A stretch of DNA of 64,000 bases, from positions 1 to 64,000 of the forward strand of contig CALSLK010000003.1 of NCBI GenBank assembly GCA_943787175.1, read 5' to 3'. Made by a program: the position numbers and the translations under genes. Of the stretch, positions 27,947 to 36,938 are shown one piece after another (position 1 is the stretch's first letter; every line of letters begins with the position of its first letter). The DNA comes from an uncultured Alphaproteobacteria bacterium. Its GTDB lineage: Bacteria > Pseudomonadota > Alphaproteobacteria > SP197. Under the pieces are notes generated by a model. The model worked only from the letters and a program-made list of their open reading frames with translations. It did not search any database and was not told the DNA's origin.

Positions 27947-30900
27947 TCAGTCGACGTTGGCAAGCAGGGCTGCGTTGCCACCGGCTGCAGTGGTGTCGAT
28001 GCAAACATGGCGCTCAAGGTGCAGACGTGGCTCCAGATCGCAGTCACAGATGAGTGGCACAATGGCGCCGGGACGTTGAGCCAAAGCCTGTCGAAGCGCG
28101 CGCAGATGTTGTTCGCTGGACCAGGAGACAACAGCGTCGATGTTTGCCAGATCAGCAAGGTGCTCGGGCGTCAGAATGCCGGGGATGTCAGCTCCCTCGG
28201 GGCCAATGGTCACGGGCCAGCAACCGGCGGCTCTGACAGACCTGGCCTGGGCGTCCAGGTGTTGTGCGGATGGACCAAGGCAAAGGACCGTGCCGCGGCC
28301 AAAACGAGTCAATTGATTGGACTCGCCTGTAGGCCCGGGCAGTGCCAGCGTGTTGAGTTTGGCAGGGCTGCGCCGCGCCGCAACGTCGAGAGCCTTCTGG
28401 ACTTCGGTGAAGTCTGCGGCGGTGCCGTTGGGCGCGGTGGACTCACAGAATTCGGCCTTGAGGAACCGCGGAACATAGGCTGGCCCTCCCGCCTTGGGTC
28501 CGGTGCCAGAAAGGCCCTCACCACCAAAGGGCTGGGAGCCGACAATGGCGCCGATCTGATTGCGGTTGACGTAGATGTTGCCGACATGGAGCTGAGACGT
28601 GACCTGCTGCACACGTGAATCAATGCGCGAGTGAAGGCCGAAGGTAAGGCCGAAGCCGGGTGGCGTTGATCGCGGCGATGACAGCATCGAGATCTTCGGA
28701 ATCGAAACGGACGACATGTAGAACCGGCCCGAAAATCTCTTCCTGGAGATCGCCGATGCCATCGACTGCAAGAACCGTGGGTGCAACGAAGGTGCCGATG
28801 GCCGGGGCCTTGAGTTCTTTGAGAACACGGCCCTGGCTGCGCATGCCTTCAATATGCTTGACGATGCGGCGTTTGGCAGGGGCGTCGATGACCGGGCCGA
28901 TGTCGGTTGAGAACTCCCAGGGGTTGCCGATGACCAGTTCGTCCATGGCGCCATAGAGCATCTCGAGAAATGGCTCGGCGATGTCATCCTGGAGGTAGAG
29001 AACGCGCAGGGCAGAACAACGCTGGCCAGCGGACTGGAACGACGACGCCAGGATGTCGCCGATTGCCTGTTCGGGCAGAGCGGTGCTATCGACGATCATG
29101 GCGTTGAGGCCGCCGGTCTCAGCGATGAGCGGGGCTGACGGCGCGAGTTTTTCGGCCATGGTGCGATGGATGGTCTGTGCAGTTGCGGTAGAGCCGGTGA
29201 AACACAGGCCTGCAATACGTGCGTCTGATGAGAGGATTGCACCCACGACTGAACCTCTGCCGGGAAGAAGCTGCAGCACATTGCGGGGTACGCCGGCCTC
29301 ATGCATGAGTTCGATGGCGCGGTGTGCTGTCAGGGATGTCGTCTCGGCAGGTTTGGCAAGAACGCCGTTGCCGGCAGCAAGGGCTGCTGTGATTTGGCCC
29401 GAAAAAATGGCGAGCGGGAAGTTCCATGGGGAGATGCAGGCAAAGAGGCCACGCGATGGCTTGTCACCCAGGTTTTCGGCTTCGTCTGCGTAGTAACGCA
29501 TGAAATCAACGGCTTCACGCATCTCGCCGATGGCATCCATCGCAGTTTTGCCGGCTTCGCGTGCCAACAGGGCAAAGAGTTCACCGAAGTTGGCCTCATA
29601 AAGGTCAGACGCCTTGCGCAGAATGGCCGCGCGTTCTGAGGCCGGCGTTGCCATCCAGTTCGTGGCGGCCTGAAGTGCGGTTTCGACATCGCCGGCGCCT
29701 GCCATGACAAGGTCGCCGACATGGTCCTTGTGATTGGCCGGACTGAGGATGGTGACGCTTTCCTGGCTCGAGGCTTCCCCTGCGATCAATGGCCCGCCCT
29801 GCCAGTTGTGCCGATGGAAGGCCATACGGGCTTCTTCGATTTCGGCAAGGTCGGTTTCGTTGTGAATATCCCAACCCCTGGAATTGCGCCGATGTTCCCC
29901 AAAGATCGACTGGGGCGGGACAACGGCTGACGGCAGGTCAGGGGGGAGCTGGTCCAGGACATCGAAGGGATCGTCAGCAACCTCCTCGGCTGGGACGTCT
30001 TCATCCACGATCTGGTTGACGAAGGAACTGTTGGCGCCGTTCTCCAGCAAACGCCGGACCAGATAGGCCAGGAGGTCACGATGTGCGCCGACGGGTGCAT
30101 AGATGCGGCAGCGCGTGCCTTCGCCTGCAAGAACGAGGTCATGGAGCGTTTCGCCCATGCCGTGGAGGCGCTGGAATTCGAAGGTGGATTTGTCTCTGGC
30201 CAGTTCCAGAATTGCGCTGACCGTGTGGGCGTTGTGGGTTGCAAACTGAGGGTAGATGCGGTCCGTCATGGCAAGCAGGCGCGCGGCACAGCAGATGTAG
30301 GAGACGTCCGTGGCGACCTTGCGCGTGAAGACCGGGAAGTCGGCAATGCCTTCGACCTGGGCGCGTTTGATCTCGGTATCCCAGTAGGCTCCCTTGACCA
30401 GGCGCACCATGATCCTGCGGTCGAGTTGTCCAGCCAGTGCGTGGAGCCACTCGAGCACCGGGCCGGCCCGTTTGCCATAAGCCTGGACCACGACACCGAA
30501 ACCATCCCATCCGGCAAGCGCGTCGTCGGAAAGCACGGCTTCGATGACGTCGAGCGAAAGGTCCAGACGGTCGGCTTCCTCGGCATCGATGTTGAACCCC
30601 ATGCCGGCCTGCGCTGCCAACTTCGAGAGCGTCAGGACACGCTCGGTCAGTTCACCCAAAACGCGAGACTTCTGACCGACCTCGTAGCGGGGGTGCAGCG
30701 CCGAGAGCTTGATCGAGATGCCAGGGTTCTCCCGGATGTCTGATGACGTACACGCTGTTGCCAGTGTTGTGATGGATCGGGCGTAGGCATCAAAGAACTT
30801 GGCGGCATCGCGCGCGGTCAGTGCTGCCTCGCCCAGCATGTCATAGGAGAACGTGTAACCTTGTTCCTGATGATCTTCTCCGCGTTTGAGCGCTTCATCG

Positions 30901-31430
30901 ATCGTGCGGCCCAGCACAAACTGGTGGCCCATTTCGCGGATGGCGTGTTCGACTGCCACACGGATGACCGGTTCGCCCAGGCGGCGGATGGCGTCGCGCA
31001 TGACGGCAGCCATGCCCCTGGACTCGCCGTCACCCAACACCTTGCCGGTCAGCATCAGGGCCCAGGTCGAGGCATTGACCAGAGAGGAGCTGGAATGGCC
31101 CAGATGCTCGCCCCAGGCGCTTGGGGCAATCTTGTCTTCAATCAGGGCATCGATGGTGTCGGCATCGGGCACACGCAATAGTGCTTCTGCCAGGCACATC
31201 AGCGCGACACCTTCGTCGGTTGAAAGTCCGTACTCAGCCAGGAACACCTCCATCAGGGCAGGCGAACTGTCATCGCGGATGTCGTTGACCAGACGGACGG
31301 CGCGCACGCGTGCGGCGGCTCGGGTCTCTTCATTGATCCCGGCGTTGTCGCGCAGGCAATCGAGAAGGGTGGCTTCCTTGGCCAGTTCGCAGTTGCGCAC
31401 GTTTTGACGAAGTTCCGTGAGTATGGACAT
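27947..31430 (-). CDS. putA: Bifunctional proline dehydrogenase / P5C dehydrogenase PutA, one frameshift
   Basis: About 1160 residues after correction. The N-terminal helical part is followed by the proline dehydrogenase barrel (MVRLVKGAYWDTEIKRAQ) and the aldehyde dehydrogenase domain with catalytic Glu in ETGGLNAMIV and Cys in SAGQRCSALR; a C-terminal ~130-residue ALDH-like tail follows. There is no ribbon-helix-helix DNA-binding domain, so it is not a trifunctional repressor. The frame breaks at GGG 28658-28660; removing one base restores INATGFGLTFGLHSRID. ATG 31430 with GGGG 9 bp upstream is preferred over ATG 31436. It oxidises proline to glutamate, membrane-associated, and is divergent from an Lrp-type regulator. 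Confidence 0.92.
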
Positions 31431-31554
31431 GACCATGTTCCCCGATGCTGGAGGTATCTTATGCCCGGTTTGGCTTTCCTTCTGACCGATCTTGCTCGAA
31501 AGTCAGGCAATCTGGATCGAAGTTTGCATCACAATCAGGCGAAACGGCGGAAAA

Positions 31555-32016
31555 ATGAGAAAACAGCGGCAACCCGACCGTTTCGATGCGGCGATAATTC
31601 ATGAACTGAGTCGGGACGGCCGGCTTCCGGTGACGGAACTGGCCTCACGGGTGGGTTTGTCGAAGAGCCCTTGCCAGGCGCGTTTGAGACGGTTGATCGT
31701 AGAAGGTTTCATCACCGGATTCAGGGCTGTTCTCGATCCAGAAAAGATGGAACTGGAGCACGTGGCGTTTGCTGAAATCAAACTTTCCAGTACGACCGAA
31801 GAAGCTCTACAGGCTTTCAATGAGGCGGTGCGCAAGGTGCCCGAAGTGGAGTCCTGTCACATGATTGCCGGGGCGTTTGACTATCTTCTGAAGGTCCGCA
31901 CGCGAGACATTCGCGACTATCGCCGTGCTCTGGGGGAGGTCATTTCCACGCTGCCCCATGTTGCGAGCACGTCAACCCATGTGTCGATGCAGGCGGTCAA
32001 GGACGAGGTCATTTGA
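31555..32016 (+). CDS. Lrp/AsnC-family regulator (PutR-like)
   Basis: A 153-residue Lrp-type regulator: N-terminal helix-turn-helix (LPVTELASRVGLSKSPCQAR) and a C-terminal RAM/effector domain (VESCHMIAGAFDYLLKV). ATG 31555 follows GGCGGA. The 124-bp gap to the divergent putA start is the classic arrangement of the alphaproteobacterial proline-responsive activator PutR with putA, so control of putA is likely. No clear dyad stands out in the shared upstream region. Confidence 0.9.
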   Translation: MRKQRQPDRFDAAIIHELSRDGRLPVTELASRVGLSKSPCQARLRRLIVEGFITGFRAVLDPEKMELEHVAFAEIKLSSTTEEALQAFNEAVRKVPEVESCHMIAGAFDYLLKVRTRDIRDYRRALGEVISTLPHVASTSTHVSMQAVKDEVI

Positions 32017-32285
32017 CGCGGGAGCAATGGGCCGGTCCAATCTCATGACATCAAGCAGGAGGCCCGATTGGCCCTGAATGATCAGAACAACGTTGCGGCG
32101 GCAACACGCTCCGCCCCGCTAATGGGTGCCGGCCATGAGTCTGCCTCTGATCCTTGGCACGACGTCGAGATGACAGCCACTGGTATCCCAGCGTGCGGTC
32201 TGTTCCGTCAGCCAATCTGAGCCGGGCGACTGGGAGATCGGTCATCGAGGCCGTGGAAGCCGCGCTGGCCGACGAAGCTCCCGGC
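32017..32285. other. Intergenic stretch with coding-like but interrupted sequence
   Basis: Between the Lrp-type gene and the Rieske gene I find no intact gene. On the plus strand a frame reading QEARLALNDQNNVAAATR and a second frame reading GRSVIEAVEAALADEAPGL look coding-like in composition but do not join cleanly. They may be remains of a small gene. I recognise no family. Confidence 0.25.
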
Positions 32286-33437
32286 CTAGAACGTCCGTGC
32301 AAAGGCCTCGCCCATGGCGTCGCGCCAGAGATCCTGCATGATGGGCGACGGGATGCTCGCTGTGTCCGGCCTGCGGGCTGGGCTGGCATCGACCATCAGG
32401 ACGCCGCGGTCATAGCCGTCGTTACCGAGCCCGATCTGAACGTTGGCCACGAGATCGATGTCTTCCTGCAGGGTTGTTGCACGATGATCTTCGATGATGC
32501 GATCACGTTCGGCTGTCTCGACCCAGGGTCCGAAGTACCAGTCGACATGGGCGATGGTGCGATCCACGCCGTTTGGAAGAAACTGGAAAACGACGAAGTT
32601 TGTGCCGGGATTGACCTGCAGCGCCAGATTTGGCCAGAGGATCCAGCTTGAGAGTTCCTGCGCATGGGGGCTGATGGCGTTGTCGATCTGATAGAGCGAG
32701 ATGCCACCGGCAGCGGGTCCCGAGTGATGTCGCATGTGTCGATCGTGGAGATGGACATCGTAAACATCTGGGTTGAGCAGGTTGGTTGTCAGGCTGGGAT
32801 GGGCGTGACGGCAGTGGTAACACTCCGAATAGTTCTCGATGGCGACCTTCCAGTTGCAATCGAGCTCTGCAGTACAGCGATGATGGAATGCGGTCTCGCC
32901 CAGGCGCGGGGCGAATGCAGCAAGCTCATCGCGAACGTTCGGGAACGCAGTGTCGAAGTCGAGGGCGTCGACATCAAGATTGACCATAACGAGGTTGCCG
33001 ACTTCTTCGACGATCACAGGCACAAGGGAAACCCTGTCGGCATCGAAACCAGGAACGTTCTCTGCGTTGGGCGCGCCGCGGAGGCGGCCGTCCAAACCGT
33101 AAGCCCAGGCGTGATAGGGGCAGGTGATGGTGACCTTGAGGTTGCCCTTGCCCGTCATCAGGCGATGCCCCCTGTGCTGGCAGACATTATAGAATGCGCG
33201 CAGCGTGCCATCGCGTCCGCGCACTACGGCAATGTCCTGGCCGACAATGTTGCAGGTCAGAAACGTGCCGGGTTCTGCCACGTCTGGAGCATTGCCGGCA
33301 ATCTGCCAGGATTTGCGAAAGATGCGCTGCAGTTCGGCGTTGAAGATGTCTGGGTCGGTATAGCAGCGAGACGGCAGTGTGAACTGTGGACGGGGTGCAG
33401 CAGCGCCGGTGTCATTGGCGGGTTGTGCCATTGCCAT
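32286..33437 (-). CDS. Rieske oxygenase alpha subunit (GbcA / stachydrine-demethylase-like)
   Basis: An intact 383-residue Rieske non-haem iron oxygenase. The [2Fe-2S] motif is C86-x-H88 (CQHRGH) with C106-x2-H109 (CPYHAW). The mononuclear iron site is in ENYSECYHCRHAHP (H208, H213). This pattern and length match glycine betaine monooxygenase GbcA and the proline betaine demethylase Stc2. ATG 33435-33437 follows GGGAGA. It is third in an operon after the FAD dehydrogenase and GntR gene. A reductase partner is not encoded nearby. Proximity to putA suits proline betaine, but the substrate is not proven. Confidence 0.9.
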   Translation of the reverse strand: MAMAQPANDTGAAAPRPQFTLPSRCYTDPDIFNAELQRIFRKSWQIAGNAPDVAEPGTFLTCNIVGQDIAVVRGRDGTLRAFYNVCQHRGHRLMTGKGNLKVTITCPYHAWAYGLDGRLRGAPNAENVPGFDADRVSLVPVIVEEVGNLVMVNLDVDALDFDTAFPNVRDELAAFAPRLGETAFHHRCTAELDCNWKVAIENYSECYHCRHAHPSLTTNLLNPDVYDVHLHDRHMRHHSGPAAGGISLYQIDNAISPHAQELSSWILWPNLALQVNPGTNFVVFQFLPNGVDRTIAHVDWYFGPWVETAERDRIIEDHRATTLQEDIDLVANVQIGLGNDGYDRGVLMVDASPARRPDTASIPSPIMQDLWRDAMGEAFARTF

Positions 33438-33494
33438 GATACGCGATCTCCCTTGTGTCAGGTGTCACGATGCTTCTATGGAGCCTGCGCCTGA

Positions 33495-34145
33495 TCAGGC
33501 GGTGCCGTAAAGCAATTTCAGGCGGATATGACGTGCCTTGACGATATGGTCCCGCGCGGCTGTCTCGGCGAGGATGCCATCGCGTGCGGCAATAGCATCA
33601 ACAAGGGTGCGGTGCTCCTGCAAGCCCTCCGCTGTGCGTCCGGGCTGGGAGTATGTGGTGCCCTTGAGGAGAGCGAGTGCGTTGCCAAGCGCGTTGAGCG
33701 TTGAGAGCAGGTAGCGATTGCGCGCGGCGGCATAGATCGCGTCATGGAGACTTCGGTTGATGCTCGCCGCCAGAACAGCGTTGCCGCCAGCATGTTCCTG
33801 GCGCGACAGGAGGTCGAACAGCCGGTTGATCTCGCTCTGGTCGGCATGCTGCGCTGCAAACCGGGCCGCCGTGCCCTCAAGCACCTCACGCATGGCATAC
33901 AGCTCCAGGACCTGCGCTTGATCAAGTTCGGCAACGACTACACCGCGCCAGGGAAGCTGGATCAGCAGGCCTTCGGATTCGAGTCTGCGCATGGCTTCAC
34001 GAACCGGTGTGCGGCTGACTCCAAGTCTGGCGGCGACCTCTTGCTCGGTGACACGGCCGCCAGGATCATAGACACCATCGCGAATGTTTTCGCGCAGCGT
34101 CTCACTGACCCATTGGCCACGCGATGCGCCGGTCTCTCTTTCCAT
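33495..34145 (-). CDS. GntR-family regulator, FadR (FCD) subfamily
   Basis: A 216-residue regulator: winged helix-turn-helix in VTEQEVAARLGVSRTPVREA followed by MRRLESEGLL, and an all-helical FCD effector domain. It begins 8 bp after the stop of the FAD dehydrogenase gene and lies 57 bp before the Rieske gene, all on the minus strand. A palindrome ATTGTATACAAT at 35674-35685, matching the TNGTNNNACNA-type consensus of this subfamily, lies upstream of the first gene of the operon and is the probable autoregulatory operator. Confidence 0.9.
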   Translation of the reverse strand: MERETGASRGQWVSETLRENIRDGVYDPGGRVTEQEVAARLGVSRTPVREAMRRLESEGLLIQLPWRGVVVAELDQAQVLELYAMREVLEGTAARFAAQHADQSEINRLFDLLSRQEHAGGNAVLAASINRSLHDAIYAAARNRYLLSTLNALGNALALLKGTTYSQPGRTAEGLQEHRTLVDAIAARDGILAETAARDHIVKARHIRLKLLYGTA

Positions 34146-34153
34146 GGACCAGG

Positions 34154-35647
34154 TTAGCCCTGCGGCCCGGCGTGCTCGCCGGCCGACTTGCCGGCAAGGC
34201 GCCCGAAGACGGAACCTGACATGAGGCCCGTGCCGCCGGGATAGTTGAAGTAGAAGATGCCGCCTACCAACTCGCCTGCCGCATAGAGGCCTTCGAGGGG
34301 TTCAAGGTCCTGGTCGAGTACGCGGCCCGAGGTGTCGATGCGCAGGCCGCCGAAGGTGAAGGTGATGCCGCAGGTGACGGCATAGGCCTCGAAGGGTGGC
34401 GTATCGAGCGTGTTGGCCCAGTTTGATTTGCGGACTGCCAGGCCCTTGGTGCAACGACCGTCCTTCACATTGGGATCGTAGGGGATGTCGGTCTGGACAG
34501 ACTGATTGTACGCCCCGATGGTTTCCATGGCGCGCTCGCCGTCGACATCATCGAGTTTGGCGCACAGGTCTTCGAGCGTGTCGGCTTTTACCTTGGTGAC
34601 TTCCTTGATGCGGTATTCCGGGCGCAGGAGGTCGGAGACCTTGGCATCAAAGACCTGCCAGGCGAACTGCCCCGGCTGCTCGAGGATGACCCGACCGTAT
34701 TTGGCATAGGTGTAGTTGCGGAAGTCTGCGCCTTCATCAACGAAACGCTCGCCCCTGGCGTTGAGCATGATGCCCCAGGGATAGCTGTGCTTCTGGAAGT
34801 GATCGCCGACCGCCAGATCGCCGAATTCCGGAGCGTTGCGCTCCCAGCCCACGGCATGACAGCCCGACCAGTTGCCATAAGGAGCGGCGCCAATGTCGAG
34901 GGCCATGCGGATGCCTTCACCGGTATTGAAGCGACTGCCGCGAACTTTGGCCAAGTCCCAGCCAGGGCCAAGATAACGCGTGCGCCATTCGGGGTTCGCC
35001 TCGAAACCGCCGCTGGCGATCACGACACTGGTGGCCATGACGGGCTGGTCGGTGCCGTTATGGCGCACCATGGCACCCGTGACCTTGCCGTCCTTAACGA
35101 TCAGGCGTTCGGCGCGCGCCTGGTAGATGATGTCGATGCCGTCACGGACACAGGCCTGCTGCCATGCTTCCAGCAAGCCCGGCCCGCCGCCATAGGCTTC
35201 GACCGTGAGGCCGCCCCAGAACTTGAAGCGGCCATCAATCTTGAAGGCCTGTCGGCCATAGATCGGAGCAAAGCGGATGCCTCTCGAGCGCATCCACAAC
35301 ATGGTTTCACGGCTTCTCGTGACCAGAAGTTCACAGAGGTCCGGATCGGTGCGGTACTCGGTGACGCGGTACATGTCGTCGAAGAACTGTTCTTCGCTGT
35401 AGGTGCCGAAATCCGTGGTTGCCAGCTCTTCTTCAGTGAGGTCGGGCATGAGGGCAACGAGGTCATCGACACCGCGATAGGCAAAACGCATGGCACCGGC
35501 CGTGAATCGTGTATTGCCGCCGGCTTCGTCCTCGGGCGCACGTTCGAGGACCGTAACCCTGCAGCCGTGCTCGCGTGCCGCATGGGCGGCAGCGAAGGCA
35601 GCGTTGCCCGCGCCGATGACAAGGACGTCGGTAGATTGGGGAAGCAT
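34154..35647 (-). CDS. FAD-dependent tricarballylate/fumarate-reductase-type dehydrogenase (TcuA-like)
   Basis: An intact 497-residue flavoprotein of the fumarate reductase/succinate dehydrogenase family: DVLVIGAGNAAFAAAHAARE near the N-terminus, GGNTRFTAGAMRF, VVIASGGFEANPEW and the C-terminal FGGLRIDTSGRVLD and YPGGTGLMSGSVFGR. These fit FAD-dependent tricarballylate dehydrogenase TcuA. I choose ATG 35645-35647 because the upstream TTG at 35674 lies inside the GntR operator. It heads the operon with gntR and the Rieske gene. No TcuB-like iron-sulphur partner is present, and the pairing with a Rieske demethylase is unusual. Confidence 0.85.
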   Translation of the reverse strand: MLPQSTDVLVIGAGNAAFAAAHAAREHGCRVTVLERAPEDEAGGNTRFTAGAMRFAYRGVDDLVALMPDLTEEELATTDFGTYSEEQFFDDMYRVTEYRTDPDLCELLVTRSRETMLWMRSRGIRFAPIYGRQAFKIDGRFKFWGGLTVEAYGGGPGLLEAWQQACVRDGIDIIYQARAERLIVKDGKVTGAMVRHNGTDQPVMATSVVIASGGFEANPEWRTRYLGPGWDLAKVRGSRFNTGEGIRMALDIGAAPYGNWSGCHAVGWERNAPEFGDLAVGDHFQKHSYPWGIMLNARGERFVDEGADFRNYTYAKYGRVILEQPGQFAWQVFDAKVSDLLRPEYRIKEVTKVKADTLEDLCAKLDDVDGERAMETIGAYNQSVQTDIPYDPNVKDGRCTKGLAVRKSNWANTLDTPPFEAYAVTCGITFTFGGLRIDTSGRVLDQDLEPLEGLYAAGELVGGIFYFNYPGGTGLMSGSVFGRLAGKSAGEHAGPQG

Positions 35648-35673
35648 GGGCGGAGCGCCTTTGGTGGGATGCA

Positions 35674-35685
35674 ATTGTATACAAT
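35674..35685. promoter_or_regulatory. GntR/FCD-type operator (ATTGTATACAAT)
   Basis: A perfect 12-bp palindrome with the GTATAC core typical of FadR/FCD-subfamily GntR operators, 27 bp upstream of the chosen start of the FAD dehydrogenase. The GntR gene is the second gene of the same operon. The remaining 35686-36017 has no supported gene. Confidence 0.75.
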
Positions 35686-36017
35686 AATGGCGCGGTGACC
35701 TGCAATCCCTCCTGACGTGCTCTTGCCCGGCTTTCCTTGCTGCAGCGGTTATCGCCTTGATGGCTTAAGTTGCAATGCAGGCATGCGGGGATTCAGCGGT
35801 GGATGAAAAAATCGACGGAACTCACACGCCAGCAGCGTGGCTGGCAGGACGGGGCAGGAACTTCTGAAGACGCTGGTTTCCCATGAAGGCAGCGTCCAGG
35901 TCTTTCAGACCCGAGGCTGACTGAACAACCAGAACAGACCGCTTGGTGCCATTGCGAACGCAGCGGGATCGTCCCAAGATCAAGTCGGACGCAGTGCCAT
36001 GCAGAAAAGTCACGAAG

Positions 36018-36829
36018 ATGGGTTTCGACAGAATCTCCGAGATTGTGGATCTTGAGCGCTATCCGCTGGATCAGCTCGCGTCATCGCGTCATCGCGTGTT
36101 GCTGCCCTGCTCGCGGATGGCCAAGCGGCCCTGGCGCGCGATGCCTTGTTTTCCTTGCCTGGTTTTGTACGTCCTGATGCGGCCGCGGTGATGGCTGACG
36201 AACTGGAAGCCAGGGTTCCCATGGCCAGTCGGTACGAGGATGAACGTATTGCCTACATCGACTACAAACCTGACCTGCCCAAGGAGCACCCTCACAGAGT
36301 TACCCATCCCTGCCGTTATCACCAGGTTCTGAACCATCAGATCTCGAATGATTCCCCGCTGCGCACGCTCTACAGCTGGGAACCATTGCGCGAGTTTCTG
36401 CGCCGGATGATGGGGTATGACACGTTCTACCGCAGTGAATGTCCCCATCTGGCGCTGACAGCAAAGGTTGCCGGAAAGGGCGACACCGACGGCTGGCACT
36501 TTGACGGCAACGATGTTGTGTTTTCGCTGCTTCTTCGCGCGTCCGAAGGCGGTGGCCGGTTCGAGTATGTACCCAACCTGCGGACGCCTGAGTGCGAAAA
36601 CTATGACGCGGTGGCTGAGGTGTTCAGCGGCGCCAGCAACCGGGTGCGTTGCGCTGACCTGAAGATCGGCGACCTCAACGTGTTTCAGGGTGATCAGACC
36701 CTGCACCGCGTCAGTCCGGTGGAAGGCGATCATCAACGTATTGTCGGGTTGTTTTCCTATGACCGCGAGCCCGGGACCAATTTCGGCGTACCTTACATCG
36801 CTGACCTGCGCCGGCGCCTGCCCGCCTAA
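36018..36829 (+). CDS. HalD/BesD-family Fe(II)/2OG oxygenase, frameshifted by an 8-bp duplication
   Basis: The N-terminal MGFDRISEIVDLERYPLD and the downstream FSLPGFVRPDAAAVMADEL are in different frames. Between them TCATCGCG occurs twice in tandem (36081-36096); removing one copy joins the frames into 267 residues. The oxygenase core has H-x-D in DGWHFDGNDVVFSLLLR and the distal histidine in GDQTLHRVSPVEG. In halogenating family members the Asp is Gly, so this protein is more likely a hydroxylase-type member acting on an amino acid. ATG 36018 has a poor ribosome site. It is convergent with a TMADH-like gene. Confidence 0.8.
36081..36096 (+). repeat. 8-bp tandem duplication (TCATCGCG x2)
   Basis: Two exact adjacent copies inside the HalD/BesD-like gene. 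Loss of one copy restores the reading frame, so this is a likely slipped-strand mutation. It differs from the single-base homopolymer additions seen in other broken genes. Confidence 0.75.
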
Positions 36830-36938
36830 AGCAGGATCCTTTCAGATGGAATCAATCTGAAACACAAATCAGACTCTGTTTCGAAAAGTTAGAGATTGAA
36901 TCGCGGTTCATGCCGGATCGACAAGAGCCGATCAGGCT

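Noticed and set aside
35822-36013. Small minus-strand open frame of 63 residues
   Set aside because: No ribosome site, no recognisable motif, and it lies in an otherwise featureless intergenic stretch; not supported as a gene.
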